A stretch of DNA of 64,000 nt from Congeria kusceri (taxonomy: Eukaryota; Mollusca; Bivalvia; Myida; Dreissenidae), in assembly GCA_027627225.1 (NCBI GenBank), contig CM051033.1, forward strand, positions 15,266,058 to 15,330,057. Reading direction: 5' to 3'. Of the stretch, positions 48,201 through 54,108 are shown one piece after another. Position 1 is the first letter of the stretch, and each line of letters starts with the position of its first letter. Below the pieces are notes generated by a model. That model did not search any database and had not been told where the DNA came from. It was given only the letters and a program-made list of their open reading frames with translations. A program made the position numbers and the translations under genes.

Positions 48201-50655
48201 AATTTTATTTTTGTGCTGACTTATGCATTTCATTCGAAAAAATTGTTTTTCATGGAATTTCCTCGTGTCTTGTTTGAAGTGATAAAGGCCCATAACTCGG
48301 ACAAAGCGGTTAAATAGTCGAGTGCGCTGTCCTGAGCCAGCTCTTGTTGCAAGTATGCAACTTGCAAGTCCAAATTCGACCCCTGACTGTATACACTATA
48401 GGGACATTAACCCTCTAAATCATAGAAGTGTAGAAAAAGATTTGTCCACATAATGTCCTTTAATTGTTAGGTATTATTATATTGGTTTGTATAGTGTAGC
48501 TATATGTCAAAGTAATGTCCCTTTAATTGTCTCTTAATGCGAACTTGGTATGCATACTGTGCTATTTTTTAGGGGCATTACCATTCCAGGTTGAAAAAGT
48601 GTGGGAATTTTCCATGTAATATCCCTTTAATTGGTCCTTCAAGGGACTGAACTTCAGATGGTCCCATCGTAAAAACGAAAGAAAATTGTCACAAATACAC
48701 TATTTTTTTACATAATCATATAGAACTTAAACAAATTTGACACATGTTTTTTATTTACCTGAAAGACAAGGATTTTATATAGTTTTCATCTTTTTTATCG
48801 TTCTGAAATCTATAGCGTCCGCTATAACCCATCAAGTAATTTAAAAATAGCGCCATTTATATTTAGGATAATCTTGTGTCGAGTCGCTCATGCAAACACT
48901 TGAATCAGGTATTGGGGCAAGCCGCGGTATTTTTAAATCGGAAATACCATGTTCAAGATACAGTTTGTGACAGTATTTGATCATCTTCTATACAAAAAGT
49001 GATGGTTTTATGAATGTTTTTACCGTTTCAACATAACTACAAAACACACACATTTTATGCTCATCTGGATTTCAGTATCTTCAATGCTAAAATAGGTTTG
49101 TTTACTCATTACCAGAAAGTGGATACTCGAAATGCACACACCTCTTCAGAGTCATCATAAAATTGCAAATAAAATGCATACAAATTAGCAAATAGAGTGA
49201 AAAGTATTAGAATTTTGTACACAAAGCCAAATCATACACATATATAGATGTTTTTCATACATTAAAAACATACATTGAAGTTTATTCTAAATATAAGCAA
49301 ATATTGAAAAGGCAGGCTTACTTATCAAAGTTTGTTTACACTTCACATAACTTCACATAACAAATTCACCCCTAATTTCCCCCATAATTCAGTGAGCACA
49401 TGGTTTTTATTTTCAACAGAAGACCCATTTGAATGAGCATGTGGCAAGCGTTCACACTGTTGGAACTGTAGGACAGTGTAAGCTTTGCGGGATGTCATAC
49501 AAGGCACAATCGTCTTTAAGGAGGCATATTCGAACTGTTCACAAGAACAAATCTGAAGTACATTGTCAGTTTTGTGAGAAGTCGTACAAGGAACAATCAT
49601 CGTTAAGGAGGCATATTAGAACTGTCCACGATGGTCAGAAAGAAGCGTCTGTGTTTGATTTGTTACGAAATGCAGGTGTAAGGGGGGCCCGGCATTTGCG
49701 AGTGGCTACTTCAGCAAATGATGATAGTGCACCAGTAGATACCTGGGACGATAAAGTCAGTCTCTCTGAAGAAGACACGGTAAGAGATGAAGAAAGTTCA
49801 GGAGTTGATACAGAGGATGACGATGTGAGTCATTCTGAAGAAGATTCTGTAAGAGATGAGGATAGTGCATCAATAGATAATGAAGATAATGAAGTAAGTC
49901 CGTTGGAAGAGGACACAAAAAGTGACAAAAAAGGATTAGCAGTCGATATGCAGGATGATCAAATGAGTGTTTCTGAAGAAGATGATAAAAGTGATGAAGT
50001 TAGTGCGCCAAAAAGTGCTAGGGATAATGAAATCAATCTTTCTGAAGAGGAGTCTATAAATGATGAAGATTGTGCGCCAACAGATACTCCCAATAATGAA
50101 GCCAGTGTTCCTGAAAAAGATACAATAAGTGATGAAGAAAGAGCTCCACTAGACAACAAAGTGAGTCATTCTGATGAGGATTCAAAGTCTTCGAAACGGA
50201 GTGACCCAGTAGATAACAAAGTGAGTCTTTCTGATGAGGATTCAAAGTCTTCGAAACGGAGTGAACCAGTAGATAACAAAGTCAGTCTAACTGATGAGGA
50301 TGCAAAGTCTTCGAAACGGAGTGAACCAGTAGATAACAAAGTGAGTCTTTCTGATGAGGATTCAGAGTCTTCGAAACGGAGTGCATCAGTAGATAACAAA
50401 GTCAGTCTAACTTATGAGGATTCAAAGTCTTCGAAACGGACTGCACCAGTAGATAACAAAGTCAGTCTAACTGATGAGGATTCAAAGTCTTCGAAACGGA
50501 GTGCATCAGTAGATAACAAAGTCAGTCTAACTTATAAGGATTCAAAGTCTTCGAAACCGGACACTTCATTCAGTGAGGAGAGTAGCGACGATAGAGAAGA
50601 TGAGGAGACAGTTACAGTTCCTTATACTTGTAAGTGGGAAGCCTTGAGATTCTGA
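24163..50655 (+). CDS. Seven-finger C2H2 zinc-finger protein, nine exons (670 residues)
   Basis: Model: exons 24163-24227, 32451-32515, 39551-39620, 40774-40838, 41582-41648, 42369-42489, 44352-44551, 46715-46838 and 49420-50655. Every intron is GT-AG, all phases fit, and 2013 coding nt give 670 residues. The ATG has A at -3 and an in-frame TAA 12 nt upstream. Residues 1-110 are basic and disordered. Fingers of the form C-x2-C-x12-H-x3-5-H lie at 113-134, 142-163, 171-192, 221-242, 250-271, 279-300 and 308-329. Residues 330-670 are acidic and Ser-rich with many SEED/SDED sites and a 20-residue repeat from about 504. C2H2 arrays usually bind DNA in the nucleus, so a transcription-factor-like role is likely; target and orthologue are unknown. 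Fingers 2 and 5 are each split by an intron at the same place. The exon before 24150 would be untranslated. A GTAAGT donor at 50630 offers a different end. Confidence 0.75.
24375..24450 (+). mobile_element. Possible tRNA-derived SINE head
   Basis: TGGCGCAACTGGTAACG resembles an RNA polymerase III A box and GAGTTTGAATCACGG a B box at about the usual spacing. The acceptor and anticodon stems do not fold as a good tRNA, so it is not called as a tRNA gene. It lies in intron 1. Confidence 0.4.
24693..25633 (+). repeat. 38-bp minisatellite, about 25 units
   Basis: Units of CAATGAACAGTTTCTGTACA followed by AATAGTGATGTTGTTACA, very uniform. Several units lack one A (ACACATGAAC) and a few have larger gaps. 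It lies in intron 1 of the zinc-finger gene. The uniformity points to recent expansion. Confidence 0.97.
26524..26987 (+). mobile_element. Short F1 copy
   Basis: Starts TGAGCTCACCTGAGCACAA and has CAGTCGTCCATTGTGCGTCG, TTGCTGATTTTTACCAAACT and two core units (ACATCCTCTAGCGGTCC). It ends with ACTCAGGTGAGCGCCATAGG and ACCATCTT, a degraded F1 3' end. Its core is much shorter than in the 54109 copy. Confidence 0.7.
26988..27500 (+). repeat. Tandem array of about 130-bp units, 4 units
   Basis: Units share GGAGTGCAGTGCACAAG, ATTATTTACAGAGTTATTCC, CTTTGTCAGTTTTCCTTGTC and CTCAAACTTCATACATGGAT. It directly follows the F1 3' end. It looks like the core of another hairpin-ended family whose own ends are not visible here. 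Confidence 0.8.
27725..27897 (+). mobile_element. SINE, 5'-truncated (same family as 41081)
   Basis: Shares with the full-length copy CATTCTCCCCCTA-CTCTG, AAGTAGGGCAGTTGTCAGTT, AGGAAAAGTGTGAG and CTGACCGCC-TATGACTG, ending AAAATCCAAAACAAAG. The tRNA-like head is missing. Confidence 0.8.
28167..31561 (+). mobile_element. F3 tandem-core element, copy B, interrupted by an F2 element
   Basis: Begins abruptly with GGTATAGGGGACCTCTCCGT (its 5' hairpin is lost). After the F2 insertion (28257-29250) it continues TATTCAGTCTTGACC and about ten tandem units of about 155 bp with CATCCAATCTTCACCAAT, CAGTTTGTCTATGACCATAA and ATTGCCCTTTGTTTGTGAA. A 500-bp unique 3' part shared with copy C ends GGTTAGCGATTT, a GGGCCAT-C-ATGGCCC hairpin and CTCTT. 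Open frames through the units are artefacts. Confidence 0.8.
28257..29250 (+). mobile_element. F2 element, copy B
   Basis: 5' end TAGCTGGACTTTTCTAAGAA (hairpin with AAGGTGAGCT) and 3' end GAATAGTCGAGC, CTGTC-CTCT-GACAG hairpin, CTCTTGTT. About five core units. The host F3 sequence reads GACTACATTTTCTATTCAATC in copy C, so the insertion went into a T run without a visible target duplication. Confidence 0.88.
31562..31776 (+). mobile_element. 3' fragment of a related hairpin-ended element
   Basis: Contains CATCCAATCTTCACCAAAC, TTCGAGTTATGGCCCATG, a poly-G run of more than 20 at about 31730 and ends CTGTTTTACAAACAGCTCTTGTT, that is a 6-bp stem hairpin followed by the common CTCTTGTT end. Confidence 0.6.
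31777..32039 (+). mobile_element. 3' terminus of an F1-type element
   Basis: Ends with CTCAAGTGAGCGACCTAG, a GGGCCA-CTT-TGGCCC hairpin and CTCTTGTT at 32039. Upstream of it, a second short piece after AACAAGAGCTGCTGCTACAA is not assignable. Confidence 0.5.
32451..32515 (+). CDS. Zinc-finger gene exon 2
   Basis: Acceptor TTCTTCAG, donor GTAGAG. Adds WEWNKLLEKISETCDDEEVQ. Phase 2 in, phase 1 out. It is 65 bp, the same length as exon 4, and shares the ending ETC...NG and the DNA phrase ATGGTAG at its donor. Confidence 0.65.
33383..35341 (+). mobile_element. F2 element, copy C, with LINE insertion
   Basis: 5' TAGCTAGACTATTTGAAGAA, 3' GAATAGTCGAGCGCGCTG, CTGTC-CTCA-GACAG hairpin and CTCTTGTT. 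About seven 165-bp units. The host reads ACTTCATTTT before and CATCCAATCTTCACC after it; intact F3 units read ACTTCATTTTCATCCAATC, so the insertion is clean. Confidence 0.9.
34177..34907 (-). mobile_element. 5'-truncated LINE insertion with 13-bp target duplication
   Basis: A poly-T of about 20 at 34177 is the poly-A tail of a minus-strand insertion. TCACTTGAAACTT flanks both sides exactly (34164-34176, 34908-34920). The minus strand encodes the last part of a LINE ORF2: CTFCKNCTETIVHIFWDC (a CCHC-type C-terminal motif), then MDLFNCIPNSKDLLNRERF, ending at a stop at about 34520. A different lineage from the RNase H LINE at 12892. Confidence 0.88.
36538..37650. other. Intron 2 sequence, no gene recognised
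   Basis: AT-rich. At 37421-37448 the phrase TATAGCTCGGACACATTAAC-CTGACAC is the inverse of the unit edge of the minisatellite that starts at 37651. Confidence 0.5.
37651..39186 (+). repeat. 40-bp minisatellite, about 38 units
   Basis: Units of AGGTCAATGTGTTTGAGCTT followed by TCACAGAGGTCATGAGTATA, more diverged than the 38-bp array (variants GAGCTATCACAAAGG, CAGGTCCAAGCG). It lies in intron 2. The last units read GTGTCAGGTGTCTGAGCTATA, the inverse of the sequence at 37421. Confidence 0.97.
39551..39620 (+). CDS. Zinc-finger gene exon 3
   Basis: Acceptor TTCACTTTAG, donor GTAAGT. Encodes GNVSGSTEATNKS...RKRHPK, a basic segment. Phase 1 in, phase 2 out. Closely related to exon 5. Confidence 0.7.
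39955..40092. repeat. Long hairpin (about 60-bp arms)
   Basis: The left arm starts GAATACCAGGTAAGTGTTGA and the complement of the right arm starts GAATACTAGGTTAGTGTTGA; pairing continues through AGTTTATTT and GGAAACCTRAACCA. The loop is only about 12-15 bases. Intron 3. Confidence 0.8.
40484..40620. repeat. Second long hairpin (about 55-bp arms)
   Basis: The left arm TTTGTTCTCGGCGTGATTAC pairs with the right arm (complement TTTGTTTTCGGTGTGATAAA). Pairing extends through CGTTATATCATCACTG-AAAGGGAT. Intron 3, about 400 bp after the first hairpin; sequences unrelated. Confidence 0.8.
40774..40838 (+). CDS. Zinc-finger gene exon 4
   Basis: Acceptor TGTCCTTCAG, donor GTAGTA. Encodes RAQQKTQADGAETCINQEAG. 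Phase 2 in, phase 1 out, 65 bp. Weak but co-linear similarity to exon 2. Confidence 0.65.
41081..41382 (+). mobile_element. tRNA-derived SINE, full length, with 12-bp target duplication
   Basis: The head AGCTCAGTTGGTAGAGCGC ... GTTCGAGCCCC carries A and B boxes of a tRNA(Asp)-like sequence (anticodon loop CTGTCAA). A conserved body CTGACCGCCATGATATGACT and an (AAAC)n tail follow. AAAATATTCCTA lies exactly on both sides (41069-41080, 41383-41394). The body resembles the widely conserved metazoan SINE domain. Intron 4. Confidence 0.9.
41582..41648 (+). CDS. Zinc-finger gene exon 5
   Basis: Acceptor CACTGTTCAG, donor GTAAGT. Encodes GNVNDSTETNKSPKKRRRK followed by HPN. Phase 1 in, phase 2 out. 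Related to exon 3 with a one-codon length difference; the RRRK run could serve as a nuclear import signal (inference). Confidence 0.7.
42369..42489 (+). CDS. Zinc-finger gene exon 6: finger 1 and first half of finger 2
   Basis: Acceptor TTGTTTCAG, donor GTGAGG. Finger 1 has cysteines in CVEC and histidines in HKMKTH. The linker NRSQPF leads to CEFCGKEFVK, and the intron cuts finger 2 after this Lys. Ends in phase 0. Confidence 0.85.
42490..44351. other. Intron 6, no gene recognised
   Basis: Contains a compact foldback at about 43770-43845, with ATTAACCTGACAC and later GTCAGGTTAAAGTGTCTGAG, the same motif as in the 40-bp minisatellite. Nothing else stands out. Confidence 0.5.
44352..44551 (+). 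CDS. Zinc-finger gene exon 7: second half of finger 2 and finger 3
   Basis: Acceptor TTTTCCTCCAG. RSHMQEHVSTVH completes finger 2 and CNLCNHAYKSARGLRRH begins finger 3. Donor GTGCAAG at 44552 is the only one seen that gives the phase 2 needed by exon 8. If it is not used, the frame runs on to a TAA at 44652, giving a three-finger protein. Confidence 0.75.
44787..46352 (+). mobile_element. F4 tandem-core element
   Basis: The 5' end holds GTGTCGCCTGAAAAGGCGAC, a 7-bp stem hairpin. The core has five to six units of about 165-178 bp with CTCAGCAACTACTGGCC, AAGAGGAGGTGTGCATACTA and TTTTTCTCAGAGTTCTGGG. Near the 3' end CAGGCGACAC inverts the 5' GTGTCGCCTG exactly, then comes a small ACTC-GCG-GAGT hairpin. 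Same plan as F1-F3, different sequence. It lies in intron 7. Confidence 0.8.
46715..46838 (+). CDS. Zinc-finger gene exon 8: finger 4 and first half of finger 5
   Basis: Acceptor ATTATTTTCAG, donor GTAATG. Encodes LTCSECSEEFPSRPQMLQHF and, after a short linker, CETCGKRFIR. The cut within finger 5 is at the same position as the cut within finger 2. Phase 2 in, phase 0 out. Confidence 0.8.
46891..48348 (+). mobile_element. F2-ended element with a different core (copy D)
   Basis: 5' TAGTTTGACTATTCACCGAA and 3' AAATAGTCGAGTGCGCTGTC, CTG-TCCTGAGC-CAG hairpin, CTCTTGTT: F2 ends. The core is not the F2 core but seven to eight units of about 160 bp with TTCCGCTCAATAACTTGAGA, TACATAGATACCTTATATCG and GTGGGGTCAAGGTCACTGTT. 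Intron 8. Confidence 0.85.
48349..49419. other. Rest of intron 8, no gene recognised
   Basis: AT-rich with a loose repeat of TAATGTCCCTTTAATTG at about 48450, 48513 and 48620. No other structure seen. Confidence 0.5.
49420..50655 (+). CDS. Zinc-finger gene exon 9: fingers 5-7 and acidic tail
   Basis: Acceptor TTTCAACAG. KTHLNEHVASVH completes finger 5. Fingers 6 (CKLCGMSYKAQSSLRRH) and 7 (CQFCEKSYKEQSSLRRH) follow and are near copies of each other. Then about 340 residues rich in Asp, Glu and Ser, full of casein-kinase-2-like SxxE/D sites, which include the 20-residue repeats. The stop is at 50653-50655, after WEALRF. Confidence 0.85.
   Translation, partial: KTHLNEHVASVHTVGTVGQCKLCGMSYKAQSSLRRHIRTVHKNKSEVHCQFCEKSYKEQSSLRRHIRTVHDGQKEASVFDLLRNAGVRGARHLRVATSANDDSAPVDTWDDKVSLSEEDTVRDEESSGVDTEDDDVSHSEEDSVRDEDSASIDNEDNEVSPLEEDTKSDKKGLAVDMQDDQMSVSEEDDKSDEVSAPKSARDNEINLSEEESINDEDCAPTDTPNNEASVPEKDTISDEERAPLDNKVSHSDEDSKSSKRSDPVDNKVSLSDEDSKSSKRSEPVDNKVSLTDEDAKSSKRSEPVDNKVSLSDEDSESSKRSASVDNKVSLTYEDSKSSKRTAPVDNKVSLTDEDSKSSKRSASVDNKVSLTYKDSKSSKPDTSFSEESSDDREDEETVTVPYTCKWEALRF
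50161..50570 (+). repeat. 60-bp in-frame coding repeat, 7 units
   Basis: Units of GTGAGTCTTTCTGATGAGGA, TTCAAAGTCTTCGAAACGGA and GTGAACCAGTAGATAACAAA, the last one partial. Each encodes 20 residues of the type VSLSDEDSKSSKRSEPVDNK. Length is conserved exactly, so the frame is kept. Upstream, looser 20-30 residue repeats of similar composition suggest an older round. Confidence 0.95.
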
Positions 50656-50667
50656 AAGGTGCTTGAT

Positions 50668-51310
50668 TTCATTTTAGACGACAATGAATGCTGTTAAAGA
50701 CGATAAGCTACATGTATGTAAATGTACAGTTTTAGTATAGTATGCTGAATTTCCTTTGAAAATTGACCTTTTTATTTTTATTTTCTACAATCTTACAGAT
50801 TTATTTTTAGAAACAAGTTATATTATAATTTAGAAATAATTTTCGATTTATCGTTGTTTATGAACCAATAAACAAGGATTTGGAGTTCTGATGCATAGGA
50901 ATTAAACGCCTGAGTGGTTGAATAGCCACGCATCAGAACGACAAAGAGTTGTTTATGGGGCAATAAACTATGTTTATGTAAAAATTATTTAGATTCTAAC
51001 ATGATTTGACAAATTTTTTTGCAATTGATATAAGAACTACATTTTACTATGCTCCCCTCAGAGTCGGGACTACTGTTTGCTTTGTTTATTGGGTCGTTTA
51101 TGAACAGTAATTGTGTTCTTTGTCTATACATAATTAGCTAATATCATGTAAGAATTATTTTAGATGATAATAAATGTTGTGTAAGAGAATATGCTTCATG
51201 TATGTAAATGTACAGTTTTAGTTTAGTATGCTGAATTTCCTTTGAAAACTGACCCTTTTTATTATTAGTTTTTAACATTGTACATATTTATTTTTAGAAA
51301 CTAATTTATA
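50668..51310 (+). repeat. Duplicated 3' flanking segment of the zinc-finger gene
   Basis: 50675-50830 and 51165-51310 share TACATGTATGTAAATGTACA or its variant, GTTTAGTATGCTGAATTTCC and TTTGAAAAYTGACC, about 490 bp apart. Both lie downstream of the stop codon. Confidence 0.75.
50853..50970. repeat. Hairpin in the probable 3' untranslated region
   Basis: GTTCTGATGC (about 50886) and GCATCAGAAC (about 50930) form a perfect 10-bp stem. Outside it TTTATGAACCAATAAACAA pairs loosely with TTGTTTATGGGGCAATAAA. AATAAA polyadenylation-type hexamers lie at 50867-50872 and 50962-50967, inside the arms. Confidence 0.65.
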
Positions 51311-51496
51311 TTAAAATATTCAGTATACTTGATGATCATTGATGTTTAATTATGTAGACCATATAGTTTCAATTTTGTGTAAAAATAAATAAGGTCTATG
51401 TACAGACTTAGAAACTTAAGTAATTTACAAGAAATTGTCAAATTTACTTTAAAAATGACCTTTCATATTTGTCCATTTAGCTCAAGATTTAACATT

Positions 51497-51899
51497 AGGC
51501 CATACAAATTTGATTCTATGTTTAGCGTCCAAGTGATTTTTAGAAACCTACCAACCAGACAGGAAGAAACAAACAATAAGTCGATAAGAAAAACATTTTT
51601 CGTTCACAACTTATTCATGGCAGTGGTACAAGCTAAAGTAAATGTTTACCTGCAAACTTGTTATATATCATCTTCATATTGGGAACCTAACTTTAACACA
51701 GTATTTTAACTGTGTAAATTGACTAGTTGCCCACTGTTTTAACAAATATTGATAAAAACACCTGAAAGTCTTTTTTTCAAATTTGTATTGCTTTCCAACT
51801 CGATTTTTCACATTGTCAAAATTGTTGTTTTTTTCGTTCAGGCATCCCAAAACCTACCTGCCCGAAGACGCTAAACGTACAGTTTAATTTGTATGGCCT
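51497..51899. mobile_element. MITE (GGCCATAC family), uninterrupted copy
   Basis: Inverted ends AGGCCATACAAATTTGATT...GTTTAGCGTCC and GACGCTAAACGTACAG...GTATGGCCT. 403 bp, no coding capacity. It matches the two outer parts of 32701-36537, including CACCTGAAAGTCTTT. The insertion point used by the F3 element in that copy is intact here at 51740. Confidence 0.85.
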
Positions 51900-53007
51900 T
51901 AATGGTAAGAATTATATAAGTCAGTGGGCTATAAATGTTTTCTTAATGTGCAGTATTATCAATATTACTGCCCATACCCCCCAATATATTTCACATTTTA
52001 TCAGCTACCCTAAGTACTACTCGAAAGTTAGATGTCGTGGTACAATATAAGTTTTTGTCTATCATTAGTCATGGTCAAGTCTTGTCAATTTTTTAAAAAC
52101 CGCTAAAAACGTACGGTGACCAAAGCAGGACAAGGTTACTTGTTTGTTTCTTTTATCACATTGATTCTGAATGTGTTTGTTACACGTACATGAAAAACTT
52201 GTTGCCAATGCAACCTAATAAGGAAAATTTATATACTAAGTAAAATACGATTTGCAACAAAAATAAAACTTGATGTATTTCATTGAGTCAACGTTAAATA
52301 ATTTCTTCTTCTAGTACTAATCCTTCCCTTTAAAGACAGTTAACTAGTGAATATCAACATCTTGTTTGGTATAAATGTCACAATGTTATAATAAAATTAG
52401 GGAGGTCAACGAATAATCGAGTATTCGATTATTCGAATACCTAACTGAATATACAAATAAAATGTAGTTATTCGAATATCAAAATAAAAATAAAAAATAT
52501 CTTAAGAAATGAAAAAAATATATATCCTTTGCCACGGTGATCTTTTTTTTGACAGTTTGCTTTTTTGACACACCATTTAACACCTTGGGTGCTAGAGTGC
52601 GCAACTTGTGAAAACAGAATATAGTCAACGGAGGGTAGATGGACACCTATGATGTGGACCCATATGTCGTCTGCAGATCACCTTATGTTTTTAAAGGGAG
52701 CATGTCTAAGAACGTACAGGACTTCATGTATGCCTGATTATTAAAAAGTCGGAAAAAGATATTAATAATGACATTTAATAATGTTTAATTATATAATGTA
52801 TATATAGATCTAATTTAAAATGCGTTTAGGGATTTAGATTTTTTTAAACATATAGTTTGCACCCAAACTGAATAGCTCTACTTAAATGTGAGTTTGATAC
52901 CCTATTAATTGTTTGCATTTGTTCAAGCATTTTTGTTGTTATGTTTTTACAAAAAAATTCTCATTATGTTCTGTATTATTTATACATACTTTTTATATTG
53001 TCCTTTT
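51900..53007. other. Intergenic, one palindromic AT-rich patch
   Basis: At 52405-52480 GTCAACGAATAATCGAGTAT begins a run of overlapping ATTCGAAT-type palindromes, perhaps the end of an unidentified transposon. Nothing else recognised. Confidence 0.4.
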
Positions 53008-54108
53008 TGGCTCACCTCGGCACAAAGTGCTCATGGTGAGCTTTTGTGATCGCCCATTGTCCGTCGTGCGTGCGTGCGTGCGTCGTCAACTTTTCATTCA
53101 AACAACATCCCCACCTAAACCGCTTGACAGATTTTCACCAAACTTCACAGGAATTATCATTGGTTGAACCTCTTTCAAAGTTGTTCAAATCTTTCGGGTC
53201 CGCTGCATATGTAGGTCACCAGAGCTAAAAATAGATTTTAAAAGTGTAAACTTAAACAATCTTCTTCTCTGAAACCGCAGGGCCCAGAGGTTTCATATCT
53301 GGTATGTAACATCCTATAGTGGTCCTCTACAAAGATTGTTCAAATTATTTCCCTGGGGTCAAAACGGGCCACGCCATAGGGGTCACATGGTTTATATAGA
53401 ATATATAGCAAAATGACTTTAAAAATCTTATTCTCTGAAACCACAAGGCTAGAGGTTTCATGTTTGGTATGTAACATCCTATAGTGGTCCTCTACAAAGA
53501 TTGTTCAAATGATGCCCATGAGGTCAGAACTGGCCACGACCTGGGGGTCACATGGTTTATATACAATGTATAGCAAAATTGACTTTAAAAATCTTCTCTG
53601 AAACCACAAGGCCGAGAGGTTTCATATTTGGTATGTAACATTGTATAGTGGTCCCCTACAAAAATTGTTGAAATGATACCCCTGGGGTCATAACTGGCCA
53701 CATCCCAGGGGTCACATGGTTTATGTAGACTTGAATAGCAAAATGAATATAAAAATCTTCTCTGAAACCGCAAGGCCTAGAGGTTTCATATTTAGTATGT
53801 AACACTGTATAGTGGTCCTTTACAAAAATTGTTCAAATAATGCCCCTGGGGTCAAAACTGGTCACATCCCAGGGGTCACATGGTTTATAAAGACCTGAAT
53901 AGCAAAATGATTTTTAAAATCTCCTTCAGACTTCCAGAAAGCTCAAACAAGTGTCAGACATTCGGTCCGACAACCTGTCAAAACTTGCCGGAACGAAATA
54001 AAATTTGCCGGACCGTAACTTCGATCATGTATGTTTAGTCTATACTATACATGTATAAACTAGTGTATTTTCGCGACCGCAAACAGCAAACGTAATTTGC
54101 TCACTTTT

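Noticed and set aside
49959..50399. Minus-strand Ser/Leu-rich frames
   Set aside because: Shadows of the acidic coding repeat of exon 9.
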